Source: Saccharofermentans sp.
GTDB taxonomy: Bacteria; Bacillota; Clostridia; Saccharofermentanales; Saccharofermentanaceae
Assembly: GCA_024688685.1 (NCBI GenBank)
Contig: JAILDX010000038.1
Location: 1-64,000 of the forward strand
DNA length: 64,000 nt
Direction of reading: 5' to 3'
Position numbers and translations under genes: made by a program. Positions 27,944 to 38,378 of this stretch are shown one piece after another; the first letter of the stretch is position 1, and each line of letters opens with the position of its first letter. The notes under the pieces were generated by a model. The model saw only the letters and a program-made list of their open reading frames with translations. It had not been told where the DNA came from and did no database searches.

Positions 27944-30103
27944 ATGGGTATATATACCAAGACAATTAAAGACCGCGATCGTCTTGATAAGGATATGGTG
28001 GAGCAGGCTGAGCTTCACCTGATGAACAGGATCAGGAATAATGCGACCGACAAGACTACTGACGGGTCTCAAACTGCTGTTAATTACATATTAAACAAGT
28101 TCAGTCTCTCTTCGCGCGAGGTTTATGAGTATTCCGATACTTTCGAGCTTCTTGATCAGATGCTCGATCCTCTGGGTGTTATGTATGAGCAGGTTGATCT
28201 AACTGATCCCGTATGGAAGAAGAGAACTGAATATATGCTCGGTTATCTGGATAATGGAAGAGCCGTTGTTCTTTATCCTTCAGTTCATGGATACAGATAC
28301 TTTTATCCTTACGATGGTAAGAAATACAGGGTAACTAATGATACAAAGCTTCAGAATACAGGTTATGTTATTCACAGACCTTTAAGATGCAGTTCCGCAT
28401 CTATCCTGTCTCTTACCAATTTTATGCTTCATCTTATTTCGAAGAGAGACCTGATCCTTATCGGAGTTTCTTCGATGCTTGTCTCTCTGCTCGGTCTTGT
28501 AACGCCTAAGATGAATCAGTACGTGCTCAACGATATCGTTCCGTTAGGGAACAGCGGCTATGCACTTCTTTTCAGAGCTCTTATGCTGTTCCTGCTCTGC
28601 GGGATCTTAAAGACTGGTATTACGACTATCAAGACCGTTTTCCTTGGAAAGATGCGTATCCGCATCTCTTCTGAAGCCCAGTCAGCAACGATGACGAGAC
28701 TTCTTCTCCTGCCGCAGTCTTTCTTTACAAAGGCATCTACCGGTAAACTTTCAAAGCAGATAGGCAATTCAAGAGCCCTTTATGATCAGATTATCGGTTT
28801 TATAATGGGTTCAGCTCTTACGGTTATCTGTTCATTGGTCTATCTCCATCAGATGGGAACATTCTCTCCCGTACTTCTTGTTCCTGCTGTTTCTGTTCTT
28901 GTTGTACGAAGCATATTCAGATTTGTTGCAGGCATCTTCCATTCAGACAACCAGCGCAATCATCAGGAAGCCGGAATGGAAGAAAGATCATTCATGTATA
29001 CTTCTCTCAGGGGTATACAGAGGATCAAGGAAAGCGGAGCCGAGAAGAGGATATATGCAAGATGGGCAGAACGTTTCCATAGTGTTCTGACGCTTGAACT
29101 CGACCAGCCTGCAATACTGAAGTTTGAGGATGTCGTTCTCGGATTCCTCAGCTCTCTCTGTACTGTCATAATGCTGTCCCTTATAATTCCGAATGATATT
29201 TCCAAGGCTGACTATATCGCATTTAACTCATCTTTTGCCATCATTACAACAGCCGTTTCCGAGCTGCTGGATGCTCATCGCAAGATCATAACGATGAAGC
29301 CTATGCTCGAGAATTTCAAGATACTTATCGATACACCTCCTGAGGCAAACGAGAATCAGATCGTTATGCGCAAGGTCAAGGGTGATATCAAGCTTGAGAA
29401 TGTCTGTTTCTCATACGATGACGGCAGGATCGACTGTCTAGATGATGTTTCGATACATGTGTCGCAGGGTGAGAAGATCGCTATTGTAGGTGAGAGCGGA
29501 TGCGGCAAGAGTACGTTGCTCAAGATAATACTCGGTTCGCTCAAACCGAACAGCGGTTCTGTATATATCGACAATATCCCGATAGATACACTGAACCTCA
29601 GATCATACAGAAGACATATCGGTGCTGTTTTCCAGTTCAGCAGGGTAATGCCGGGAACAGTTTATTCCAATATCGCGTTCTGCCCGCGCCCTGTCAGCCT
29701 TGAAGAGGCAAAGGACGCTGCAGAGAAGGCTGCTATAGCTGATGTTATTGATAATCTGCCGCTTCAGTACGATACTGAGCTTTCTGATTCCAATTCCGGC
29801 GGCTTCTCCGGAGGCCAGAGGCAGAGGCTCCTTCTTGCAAGAGCTTTCGCGAGCAAGCCCGGTATAATGATCCTCGATGAGGCAACATCCGCTCTTGACA
29901 ACATTGCTCAGAATAAGGTTCTCGACTCTGTTTATAAGGAAAAGTGTACCGTTGTTATGGTCGCTCACCGTTTGTCCACTGTTATCAACTGTGACAGGAT
30001 AATCCTTCTTAAGAACGGAAGGATTGCTGAAGAAGGCAAATATCAGGAACTCATGGACCTTAAGGGCGAATTCTATGAACTTATGAGACGTCAATCAGAT
30101 TGA
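27944..30103 (+). CDS. NHLM-type second ABC exporter subunit (no C39 domain)
   Basis: Walker A GESGCGKST, FSGGQRQRLLLARAF, extended N-terminal region typical of NHLM_micro_ABC2-like proteins; one start after the lanT stop. Confidence 0.85.
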   Translation: MGIYTKTIKDRDRLDKDMVEQAELHLMNRIRNNATDKTTDGSQTAVNYILNKFSLSSREVYEYSDTFELLDQMLDPLGVMYEQVDLTDPVWKKRTEYMLGYLDNGRAVVLYPSVHGYRYFYPYDGKKYRVTNDTKLQNTGYVIHRPLRCSSASILSLTNFMLHLISKRDLILIGVSSMLVSLLGLVTPKMNQYVLNDIVPLGNSGYALLFRALMLFLLCGILKTGITTIKTVFLGKMRIRISSEAQSATMTRLLLLPQSFFTKASTGKLSKQIGNSRALYDQIIGFIMGSALTVICSLVYLHQMGTFSPVLLVPAVSVLVVRSIFRFVAGIFHSDNQRNHQEAGMEERSFMYTSLRGIQRIKESGAEKRIYARWAERFHSVLTLELDQPAILKFEDVVLGFLSSLCTVIMLSLIIPNDISKADYIAFNSSFAIITTAVSELLDAHRKIITMKPMLENFKILIDTPPEANENQIVMRKVKGDIKLENVCFSYDDGRIDCLDDVSIHVSQGEKIAIVGESGCGKSTLLKIILGSLKPNSGSVYIDNIPIDTLNLRSYRRHIGAVFQFSRVMPGTVYSNIAFCPRPVSLEEAKDAAEKAAIADVIDNLPLQYDTELSDSNSGGFSGGQRQRLLLARAFASKPGIMILDEATSALDNIAQNKVLDSVYKEKCTVVMVAHRLSTVINCDRIILLKNGRIAEEGKYQELMDLKGEFYELMRRQSD

Positions 30104-30116
30104 TGGACGTCTTTTT
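30086..30116 (+). terminator. Terminator at the end of the lanthipeptide operon
   Basis: AGACGTC...GGACGTCT followed by ttttgtttttttt. Confidence 0.75.
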
Positions 30117-30176
30117 GTTTTTTTTATTTATAGTGTTATAATCTCAAGGTTGAGTTTCTTATTCAGGGGGGAAAGG

Positions 30177-31718
30177 ATGAAGAAGGTTGCACAGGAAAGG
30201 GCTCGCAGGGCCAGAATAAAGAAAAGGATCATTATTATTTCCGTCGTATCTGTTCTTGCTGTAGCATTGATCGCAGCAGGCGCATTCTTCTATATCAAAA
30301 CTACAGGCTACAAGGGAACGGTCGGTTCCTGTTCATGGACGCTTAATAATGACGGTGTCATGACTGTCAGCGGCAGCGGAAGCACAAAGGGCCGGGTATT
30401 TGTTACATTCGGAATCGGCAAATGTTCGCTTGAAGATGTTAAGGAGATCGTTCTGGAAGAAGGTGTAACCGATGTTTCAGCTCCCTTTATCAAGGCCATG
30501 ACGAATCTTACGAAGGCAACTGTTCCTTCATCCGTAGGTGACATCGAAGACGGTACATTCACTTCAAACAAGCTTCTTTCTTCTATTCTTGTAGCTGAAG
30601 GCAATGCAAACTATTCATCTCTCGACGGAAGCCTTTACGATAAGGGCAAGACAAAGCTCATCTGCTATCCGTCAGCTATCGCTAATACTGAATTCATAGT
30701 ACCTGATTCTGTTCAGGAAATCGGTGTTTATGCATTTAAGGATGCAGCTAACCTTACATATATCTGTATTAACAGCGGACTTATGGTAATTGATGATCTT
30801 GCTTTTATCGGTATGCCCAAGCTTGAGACGATCGGTGTCTCTGAAGGCAACGGCAGCTATATTTCAGAAGGCCACGCACTTTATGATATCGGAAAGACAA
30901 CAGTCATCAGATTCCCTTCTTCATGCTCTGCTCTCACATTTGAGACTCCGGATACGGTTACACAGATTGCTGATGCTGCATTTGAAGGCTGTACGAATCT
31001 TACCGGCATCACTCTGAATGACCGCATAAACCGCATCGGTGTAGGCGCTTTCAGCGGATGCTCAAGCCTTACTGAAATCACAGTGCCTGAAGGTTGCAGA
31101 AGGATCTGTGACAGTGCGTTCTCCAAGTGTACAAGTCTCAAATCGGTAACACTTCCTTCAGAATATACATCTATCCCTTCGAATCTGTTCTGGGGATGCA
31201 CATCTCTTGCAAATGTGTCTATCCCTGAGACAGTTACTTCGATAGGTGACGGTGCTTTCTGTAACTGTACAGCTCTCACTAACATTAATATTCCTGTTAA
31301 TGTAACTTGTATTGGAAAGAATGCTTTTGGCGGATGTATCGGACTTGCGTCTGTCCAGCTTCCGGAAGGTCTTTCCGCTATTTCAGATTACGCATTTAAC
31401 AAGTGTACTGCACTTAAGGAACTTGTAATTCCCGAGTCAGTATCTGCAGTCGGATATGCATCTTTTGCAGACTGCAAGAGCCTGACTGCAGTAACTGTTC
31501 CTGACGGCGTTGCTTCGGTCGGAGATTTTGCGTTCTTTAACTGCAGCGGACTTTCAACCGTCAATCTCGGAAGAGGCGTTAAGACTGTAGGTGAATCAGC
31601 CTTCAGGAACTGCACAAGCCTTGGCAGCGTCTTCTATGCAGGAAGTCAGGCAGAATGGTCAGGTGTTTCTGTTGGAAGCAATAACGATAAGCTCGCATCT
31701 TCCGTACAGTTCAAATAA
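30177..31718 (+). CDS. BspA-like leucine-rich repeat protein, membrane-anchored
   Basis: N-terminal TM helix; multiple ~23-aa LRR_5 repeats such as AFSGCSSLTEITVPEGCRRICDSAFSKCTSLKSVTLPSEY. Confidence 0.9.
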   Translation: MKKVAQERARRARIKKRIIIISVVSVLAVALIAAGAFFYIKTTGYKGTVGSCSWTLNNDGVMTVSGSGSTKGRVFVTFGIGKCSLEDVKEIVLEEGVTDVSAPFIKAMTNLTKATVPSSVGDIEDGTFTSNKLLSSILVAEGNANYSSLDGSLYDKGKTKLICYPSAIANTEFIVPDSVQEIGVYAFKDAANLTYICINSGLMVIDDLAFIGMPKLETIGVSEGNGSYISEGHALYDIGKTTVIRFPSSCSALTFETPDTVTQIADAAFEGCTNLTGITLNDRINRIGVGAFSGCSSLTEITVPEGCRRICDSAFSKCTSLKSVTLPSEYTSIPSNLFWGCTSLANVSIPETVTSIGDGAFCNCTALTNINIPVNVTCIGKNAFGGCIGLASVQLPEGLSAISDYAFNKCTALKELVIPESVSAVGYASFADCKSLTAVTVPDGVASVGDFAFFNCSGLSTVNLGRGVKTVGESAFRNCTSLGSVFYAGSQAEWSGVSVGSNNDKLASSVQFK

Positions 31719-31814
31719 AATTGAGATTCTCATCTTTCCTGTGGTAACCTTTACAAAGTGAAGGTTATGCTATAATGATTTAGAAATTGTTTGTTTTTGG
31801 GGGTTTTTTGATCT

Positions 31815-33812
31815 ATGTCAGCAAAGAAAGCTTACGGAAATGAGAGTATTTCCATGCTCAAAGGAGCCGACAGGGTAAGGAAACGTCCTGCGGTCATATT
31901 CGGTTCGGACAATCTTGAGGGATGTATTCATTCATTCTTTGAGATCCTTTCCAATTCTATCGATGAAGCCCGTGAGGGGTATGGTAATCAGATAATCATT
32001 ACAAGGTATAAAGACGGTTCCATTGAAGTCGAGGACTTCGGACGTGGTATCCCGCTTGATTACAACACAAAGGAGAACCGTTATAACTGGGAACTCGTTT
32101 ACTGTGAACTTTATGCAGGCGGCAAATACCTTAACAATTCAGCCGGAGATTATGAATTCTCCCTTGGTCTGAATGGTCTTGGTGCATGTGCTACCCAGTA
32201 TGCATCTGAGTATTTCGATGTTACTGTTATGAGAGATCATACAAGGTACACGATGTCGTTCAAGAAGGGTGAACCCGTGACTGAGCTCATGAAGGAACCC
32301 TACAGGTTTAAGAGGACCGGTACGATTCAGCGCTGGAAGCCTGATTCCGAGGTCTTCACTGAGACATTTATTCCTCTGGAGAGCTTTAAGGAGATAATAA
32401 AGCGTCAGTCAGTCGTTAACAGCGGGATTGAGTTTATCCTGAAGGATGAGCTTTCCGGAGAAGAGTTTACTTATCTTTATAAAGAGGGAATAAAGGGTTA
32501 CTGTGATGAGCTCTCTGATATGAGAGGCATTACGGAGACTTGTTATTTTACCGGCGAGGGCAAGGGCAGAGACAGCGATGACCGTGATGAGTACAAGGTT
32601 AAGGCTGAGGTTGCTTTCTGCTTCAACAATGAGATCAATGCGATGGAGTATTACCATAACTCCAGTTACCTTGAGCATGGTGGATCTCCGGATAAGGCCG
32701 TAAGAAGCGCGTTCTTAAGCGAGATAGACAAGCAGATAAAGGCAAAGGATAAGTATAAGGCTAATGAGGCTAAGATCACTTTCCAGGATATAGCTGATTC
32801 CCTTATTGTCATTACTAATACTTTCTCCACGCAGACGTCTTATGCAAATCAGACTAAGAAAGCTATCAATAACAAGTATATCCAGGATTATATGACTCAG
32901 CTCATCAGGACTAATCTCGAGATATGGTTTATCGAGAATAAGCAGGCAGGTGAGAAGGTAATCGAACAGATCCTTGTTAATAAGCGCTCGAGAGAGAATG
33001 CCGAGAAGACGAGGGTCAGCATAAAGAAGAAGCTGATGGGTTCTATCGATATCAATAACAGGATCAAGAAGTTTGTTGACTGCAGAAGCAAGGATGTCGA
33101 TCAGAGAGAACTCTACATTGTTGAGGGTGATTCTGCTCTTGGTTCTGTTAAGATGGGCAGGGATGCCGAGTTCCAGGCAGTTATGCCTGTCAGAGGTAAG
33201 ATACTTAACTGCCTCAAGGCCGATTATGCACAGATCTTCAAGAGCGAGATAATTACTGACCTTCTTAAGGTTCTTGGATGCGGTGTTGAGATAAGTGATA
33301 AGCATAACAAGGAGATAAGCGCCTTTAATATCGACAATCTTCGCTGGAACAAGATCATTATCTGTACCGATGCCGATGTGGACGGTTTCCAGATAAGGAC
33401 TCTCATCCTGACTATGATCTACAGACTTACGCCTACGCTCATTGAGAAAGGCCATGTCTATGTCGCTGAATCTCCTCTCTTTGAGATCACATACAGACCT
33501 AAGGGGAAGAAGGCTGATCAGGAAGAGACGCTTTTCGCTTTCAATGAGAAAGAGAAGGCGGATATACTTGCAAAATACGATAATTCATGCCTGACGATCC
33601 AGAGATCAAAGGGTCTCGGTGAGAATGAGCCTGAGATGATGTGGCAGACGACCATGAATCCCAAGACCAGAAGGCTTATCAAGATCTGTCCCGAGGATGC
33701 AAAGAAGACTGCAGAGGTCTTTGATCTTCTCCTGGGAGACAATCTGGCAGGCAGAAAGCTTCATATCGAGCAGGACGGACACCTGTATCTCGATATGCTC
33801 GATATAGGTTAA
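31815..33812 (+). CDS. parE: Type IIA DNA topoisomerase, ParE/GyrB-like subunit
   Basis: SMLKGADRVRKRPAVIFGSDNLEGCIHSFFEILSNSIDEA, EGDSALGS, CTDADVDGFQIR. Confidence 0.85.
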   Translation: MSAKKAYGNESISMLKGADRVRKRPAVIFGSDNLEGCIHSFFEILSNSIDEAREGYGNQIIITRYKDGSIEVEDFGRGIPLDYNTKENRYNWELVYCELYAGGKYLNNSAGDYEFSLGLNGLGACATQYASEYFDVTVMRDHTRYTMSFKKGEPVTELMKEPYRFKRTGTIQRWKPDSEVFTETFIPLESFKEIIKRQSVVNSGIEFILKDELSGEEFTYLYKEGIKGYCDELSDMRGITETCYFTGEGKGRDSDDRDEYKVKAEVAFCFNNEINAMEYYHNSSYLEHGGSPDKAVRSAFLSEIDKQIKAKDKYKANEAKITFQDIADSLIVITNTFSTQTSYANQTKKAINNKYIQDYMTQLIRTNLEIWFIENKQAGEKVIEQILVNKRSRENAEKTRVSIKKKLMGSIDINNRIKKFVDCRSKDVDQRELYIVEGDSALGSVKMGRDAEFQAVMPVRGKILNCLKADYAQIFKSEIITDLLKVLGCGVEISDKHNKEISAFNIDNLRWNKIIICTDADVDGFQIRTLILTMIYRLTPTLIEKGHVYVAESPLFEITYRPKGKKADQEETLFAFNEKEKADILAKYDNSCLTIQRSKGLGENEPEMMWQTTMNPKTRRLIKICPEDAKKTAEVFDLLLGDNLAGRKLHIEQDGHLYLDMLDIG

Positions 33813-33827
33813 TAACGGAGTAAAAGA

Positions 33828-36095
33828 ATGGCTGGCAAGAAGAAAAAGAACGAAGATAAGAAGAGTGACTCGCTGAAGGCGAGACTTACTGATACAAATG
33901 CGAAGGATATGCCCGCAGTAGAGCAGCCTATCACGGAGATGCTCGAGATGAACTATATGCCTTATGCTATGAGTGTAATAGTTTCGAGAGCAATCCCCGA
34001 GATCGATGGATTTAAGCCGTCACACCGCAAGCTTCTCTATACGATGTATAAGATGGGCCTCCTTAACGGCAACAGGACAAAGTCCGCCAACGTTGTCGGA
34101 CAAACTATGAAGCTCAATCCTCACGGTGATCAGGCTATCTATGACACCATGGTGCGTATGACGAAGGGTAATGCAGCTCTGCTTCATCCGTATGTTGATT
34201 CAAAGGGTAATTTCGGTAAGCAGTATTCACGTGATATGCAGTGTGCAGCGCCCCGATATACAGAGGTCAGGCTCGAGAAGATCTGTGGTGAGATCTTTAA
34301 GGGCATCGATAAGAATGCCGTCGATCTTGTTGATAACTATGACGGTACTCTTAAGGAGCCCGTTCTGCTTCCGACGACATTCCCGGCGATCCTTGTTAAC
34401 AGTAATCAGGGTATTGCTGTCGGAATGGCATCCAATATATGTTCATTTAATCTGAGGGAAGTATGTGAGGCAACAGAAGCTTATCTCAAGGACTGCAGCT
34501 GTGACCTTCTTGAATATATGCCGGCACCTGATTTCTCCGGCGGCGGACTGATTCTTTACGATAAGGAACAGATGAGACAGATATATGAGACCGGTAAGGG
34601 CTCGATCCCTATCAGGAGCAAGTATGAGATCGATAAGAAGAATAATCTTATCGAGATAACGGAGATCCCGTATTCCACCAGCTCTGAAGCGATCATCGAC
34701 AGCATTGCCGATCTTGTTAAGGCCGGCAAGGCAAAAGAAATCGCCGATATCAGAGACGAGACCGATCTTGATGGCCTCAAGATAACCATTGACTGCAAGC
34801 GTGGAACTGATCACGAAGCTCTCATGAAGAAGCTCTTCAGATTCACAAAGCTCCAGGATACATTTGCCTGCAACTTCAATATCCTGATCAACGGTTCCCC
34901 GAAAGTAATGGGTGTCCGTGAGATAATCAATGAGTGGCTCATCTGGAGAAGGCAGTGCATCACGAGAGAGCTTGAGTTCAATCTCAATAAGATGAGACGT
35001 CAGCTCCATCTCCTCGACGGCCTTGCAGCCATCCTTCTTGATATCGATAAAGCGATAAAGATCATCCGCAATACCGAGCTTGAGGAAGATGTTGTTCCCA
35101 ACTTGATGAAGGGATTCGGTATTGATAAGGAACAGGCTGAGTATGTTGCTGAGATCAAGCTTCGCAATATCAATAAGCAGTATATCGTCAACAGGATCGC
35201 TGACAGAGATAAACTCAAGGAAGATATTGCTGATACTGAGGATATCCTTAAGAGTCCGAGAAGGATCAATACCCTGATCTCCAAGAGTCTTAAGGATGTT
35301 GCTGCAAAGTTCGGTCAGGAGAGACGCACACAGCTTATTGCAAATGAGACTGTTGAAGCGTTTACGCCAGCTGTCGAGATTGCAGATTACCGTCTGCATC
35401 TCATGCTTACAAGACACGGATATCTTAAGAAGCATTCTCTTGTTTCGATGCGTAACGCGGGCGAACTCAAGACGAAGGAAGATGACGAGATCTTCCTGGG
35501 ATATGAGACTGAAAACAAGAGCGATATCCTGTTCTTTACAGATAAGTGCAATGTCTATAAGGCGAAGACTTACGATTTTGCTGATACAAAACCCGGAGAT
35601 TTCGGTTACTATCTGCCGTCTGAACTTGGCTTTGAAGAAGGTGAGAATGTTGTATTCATGATCCCTACGACTGATTATAAAGGCAAGATAATGATCGGTT
35701 TTGAGAACGGTAAGGCTGCATTGTTCCCGATCAATGTTTATGAGACAAAGCAGAACAGGAAGAAGCTTCTGAAGGGCTACTCAGATCTTTCAAAGGCAGT
35801 ATCTTTCATACTTCTTGCAGATGATGAGGATCCTGATCTCGTTGCAAGATCAGATCTGAAGAAGGCCGTTGTGTTTAAATCATCTCTCATACCTCTCAAG
35901 ACTACCAGGACTACACAGGGTGTCCAGCTCCTCGCATCAAAGAGAGGTTCCAAGATGGTGGAGATCAGAAGACTTGCAGAATCGGGTATCGGCGATGCTG
36001 AATACTACAGGATCAGAAAGGTACCTGCGATAGGTTACTATATCAAGGAAGATTCCTTTGAGAACAAGCAGTTAGGCTTTGAGGATTTTAGTTGA
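33828..36095 (+). CDS. parC: Type IIA DNA topoisomerase, ParC/GyrA-like subunit
   Basis: YAMSVIVSRAIPEIDGFKPSHRKLLYTMYKMGL, NFGKQYSRDMQCAAPRYTEVRLEK. Confidence 0.85.
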   Translation: MAGKKKKNEDKKSDSLKARLTDTNAKDMPAVEQPITEMLEMNYMPYAMSVIVSRAIPEIDGFKPSHRKLLYTMYKMGLLNGNRTKSANVVGQTMKLNPHGDQAIYDTMVRMTKGNAALLHPYVDSKGNFGKQYSRDMQCAAPRYTEVRLEKICGEIFKGIDKNAVDLVDNYDGTLKEPVLLPTTFPAILVNSNQGIAVGMASNICSFNLREVCEATEAYLKDCSCDLLEYMPAPDFSGGGLILYDKEQMRQIYETGKGSIPIRSKYEIDKKNNLIEITEIPYSTSSEAIIDSIADLVKAGKAKEIADIRDETDLDGLKITIDCKRGTDHEALMKKLFRFTKLQDTFACNFNILINGSPKVMGVREIINEWLIWRRQCITRELEFNLNKMRRQLHLLDGLAAILLDIDKAIKIIRNTELEEDVVPNLMKGFGIDKEQAEYVAEIKLRNINKQYIVNRIADRDKLKEDIADTEDILKSPRRINTLISKSLKDVAAKFGQERRTQLIANETVEAFTPAVEIADYRLHLMLTRHGYLKKHSLVSMRNAGELKTKEDDEIFLGYETENKSDILFFTDKCNVYKAKTYDFADTKPGDFGYYLPSELGFEEGENVVFMIPTTDYKGKIMIGFENGKAALFPINVYETKQNRKKLLKGYSDLSKAVSFILLADDEDPDLVARSDLKKAVVFKSSLIPLKTTRTTQGVQLLASKRGSKMVEIRRLAESGIGDAEYYRIRKVPAIGYYIKEDSFENKQLGFEDFS

Positions 36096-37972
36096 GCAAT
36101 CTTGTAAACGACAATATATACGGTGACCGATACGGCAAGTTTGGCAATACAGTGCACAGGCTGCTCACTGTACTCTGTCTTGTGATAACAGTATTGTCAT
36201 TCGGAGCATATTTCTATATTGAAGGCTTCACGGGCAGTAAGACCGATCCTGTTCCTTCTTTCGAGAAAGCGATAACTGAAGGCAGATACGATGAAGCTCT
36301 TGATATCTACAGGAGCGTACAGGATTCTGTTATTTCCAAATCCCCTGAAGAAGCCGCAAAGATGACAGAAGAGAACGAAGCGCTCTCTCAGATGGAGAGC
36401 ATTGTAAATCTGAGAGTTAACGATATATGTGATAAGGTCAGATACAACCGTTATCAGCCGTCTTCAGAAGATATTGCTTTCCTTGGCGGTATGCAGGAGC
36501 TTACAACATCACTCGTATCCAACTGGCTCAGCGATCTTTGTACAGAGTTCCTGCTTGGTAATATTGAGAAGCCTGACATTACTTATGTCTTTAAGCAGAT
36601 GGCGCCAATAAGCAACTTTGCCGCTACGGTAAGGCCTTTGCAGGCGGAACTCGACATGATAGAGATGGCTACGGGTGATGTCCAGAATGCCGAGTCCCAT
36701 TTTGAGGAGGGAGACTATATTACCTCTGTAAAGACTTATCAGTCGGTAATCGCACGTAATAACGGTTTTGTTTATGAATACTGCACCAAAAGGCTTGAAG
36801 AGATAATGGACATCATGTATGAGCCTATGATCCTGTCAGGGGAGCATATGCTCGAGACGTTCAAGTTCTATTCTGCAGAGAAACTTCTTTCTGATCTCGC
36901 AGCCATCTTCCCGAATGATGCAAGGTGTGCGAACGATCTTCTTATTGCGACTTCCAATACGACAGAGACTGTCACATATAACGGAAAGGTCGAGGTTCTC
37001 TGCGTTCGTAATCTTATAGCTGATACAGATCTTGCAAGATCCGGCTCATACGGAAACTCTATTCTTGAGAAATATCTGACATGTACCGAGTTTGAGAATA
37101 TGATCTCTGCTCTGTATGAGAATAACTACTGCCTTATCGATGCGGAAGCACTTGCAGGCCTTGATAACGATACATATCTTGTCGAGATGCCTCTTAACGT
37201 GCCTCTTGGCAAAAAGCCTTTGATCCTTGTAATCGAATCACTTGATTACAGTGCGCGTAATTACGGGCAGGGACTATGTCAGAGACTCGTTCTGAACGAT
37301 CAGGGACAGGTATGCAGCGAATATATCGATGTTAACGGAGATGCTGTAGTAAGCAGTACAAAGGAAGCTATCGGAATCCTTGAGAGATTTGTCGAGGAGC
37401 ATCATGACTTCACGTATGATGGCGCGAAGGGCGTTATTTCCGTCAGTGGATACGAATCATGCTTCGGATATGTAGTGTCACAGGATGAGATCGATGACAG
37501 GAATAGTGCGCTTGCTTCTGCAGGTTACCCGAATGTTAACCTGAATGATTCGGAACTTGATGCTAACAGGGATACCGTAATGGCTATTGCTGATGCCCTT
37601 AAGGATACGGGGTGGAAGTTTGCGTCATCCACATACGGATATATTAATGCCAGACAGTCTGATATGGATGAAATCGAGGCGGATACCTCGAAATGGATGG
37701 AACAGATCGAACCTCTCCTGGGAGACACCCACATGATCGTCTATCCCAACGGGGACTATATCTTCGGAACTGATCAGAGAGCCGTATATCTCAAGAATAA
37801 CGGGTTCAGGATCTTTTTTGGAATCGGGCCGAGACCTTACTATATCTATGGCGATAATTATTTGTACTATGACAGGACGATCATCAACGGCAAGTCACTG
37901 AGGAACAGCGATCTGTCGCGCCTGTTTGATGCTTCTGCGTTAATAGAACAGTTTGAGGATCAGCAACCGTAA
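36092..37972 (+). CDS. Membrane protein with polysaccharide-deacetylase-like C-terminal region (TTG start)
   Basis: N-terminal TM helix; ILVIESLDYS...YPNGDYIFGTDQRAVYLKNNGFRIFFGIG; overlaps the parC stop. Confidence 0.6.
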   Translation: MSNLVNDNIYGDRYGKFGNTVHRLLTVLCLVITVLSFGAYFYIEGFTGSKTDPVPSFEKAITEGRYDEALDIYRSVQDSVISKSPEEAAKMTEENEALSQMESIVNLRVNDICDKVRYNRYQPSSEDIAFLGGMQELTTSLVSNWLSDLCTEFLLGNIEKPDITYVFKQMAPISNFAATVRPLQAELDMIEMATGDVQNAESHFEEGDYITSVKTYQSVIARNNGFVYEYCTKRLEEIMDIMYEPMILSGEHMLETFKFYSAEKLLSDLAAIFPNDARCANDLLIATSNTTETVTYNGKVEVLCVRNLIADTDLARSGSYGNSILEKYLTCTEFENMISALYENNYCLIDAEALAGLDNDTYLVEMPLNVPLGKKPLILVIESLDYSARNYGQGLCQRLVLNDQGQVCSEYIDVNGDAVVSSTKEAIGILERFVEEHHDFTYDGAKGVISVSGYESCFGYVVSQDEIDDRNSALASAGYPNVNLNDSELDANRDTVMAIADALKDTGWKFASSTYGYINARQSDMDEIEADTSKWMEQIEPLLGDTHMIVYPNGDYIFGTDQRAVYLKNNGFRIFFGIGPRPYYIYGDNYLYYDRTIINGKSLRNSDLSRLFDASALIEQFEDQQP

Positions 37973-38062
37973 GGTTATGACTATACATATTTACGCAATT
38001 CGTATAAAATAAATGAGAAATCAATAATATGATATAATTTATCCATTGGAGGTATTAATTAT

Positions 38063-38359
38063 ATGGAAGTAAAGTTTGACAGAAACGGTTCTGAACTCAC
38101 AGTTGCAGTAGAGGGAAGAGTTGATACTCTTACAGCTCCTACTCTTGAAGAGCAGGTTAAGGGCGAGATCAACGGAGTTACAAAGCTCGTTCTTGATTTT
38201 ACAGAACTCAAGTATATATCCAGTGCCGGCCTCAGAGTTCTTCTTTTCCTTCACCAGGAGATGTCTCAGAATGGAGAGATGATCGTTAAGAATGTATGTC
38301 CTGAGGTTATGGACGTATTTGATATTACCGGATTAAGCGACGCACTTACTATTGAATGA
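38063..38359 (+). CDS. STAS-domain anti-sigma factor antagonist
   Basis: VDTLTAPTLEEQVKGEINGVTKLVLDFTELKYISSAGLRVLL. Confidence 0.92.
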   Translation: MEVKFDRNGSELTVAVEGRVDTLTAPTLEEQVKGEINGVTKLVLDFTELKYISSAGLRVLLFLHQEMSQNGEMIVKNVCPEVMDVFDITGLSDALTIE

Positions 38360-38378
38360 TATCGGAGGAAATTGAGTT

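Noticed and set aside
30450-31650. Periodic repeats that could suggest a CRISPR or tandem repeat array
   Set aside because: The periodicity is protein-level LRR_5 repeats with divergent nucleotide sequence; no CRISPR array seen in the window.
32715-33455. 246-aa minus-strand ORF
   Set aside because: Antisense to parE catalytic region; shadow ORF.
34443-35435. 330-aa minus-strand ORF
   Set aside because: Lies wholly antisense to parC, which has strong family motifs; no recognisable domain. Typical shadow ORF.
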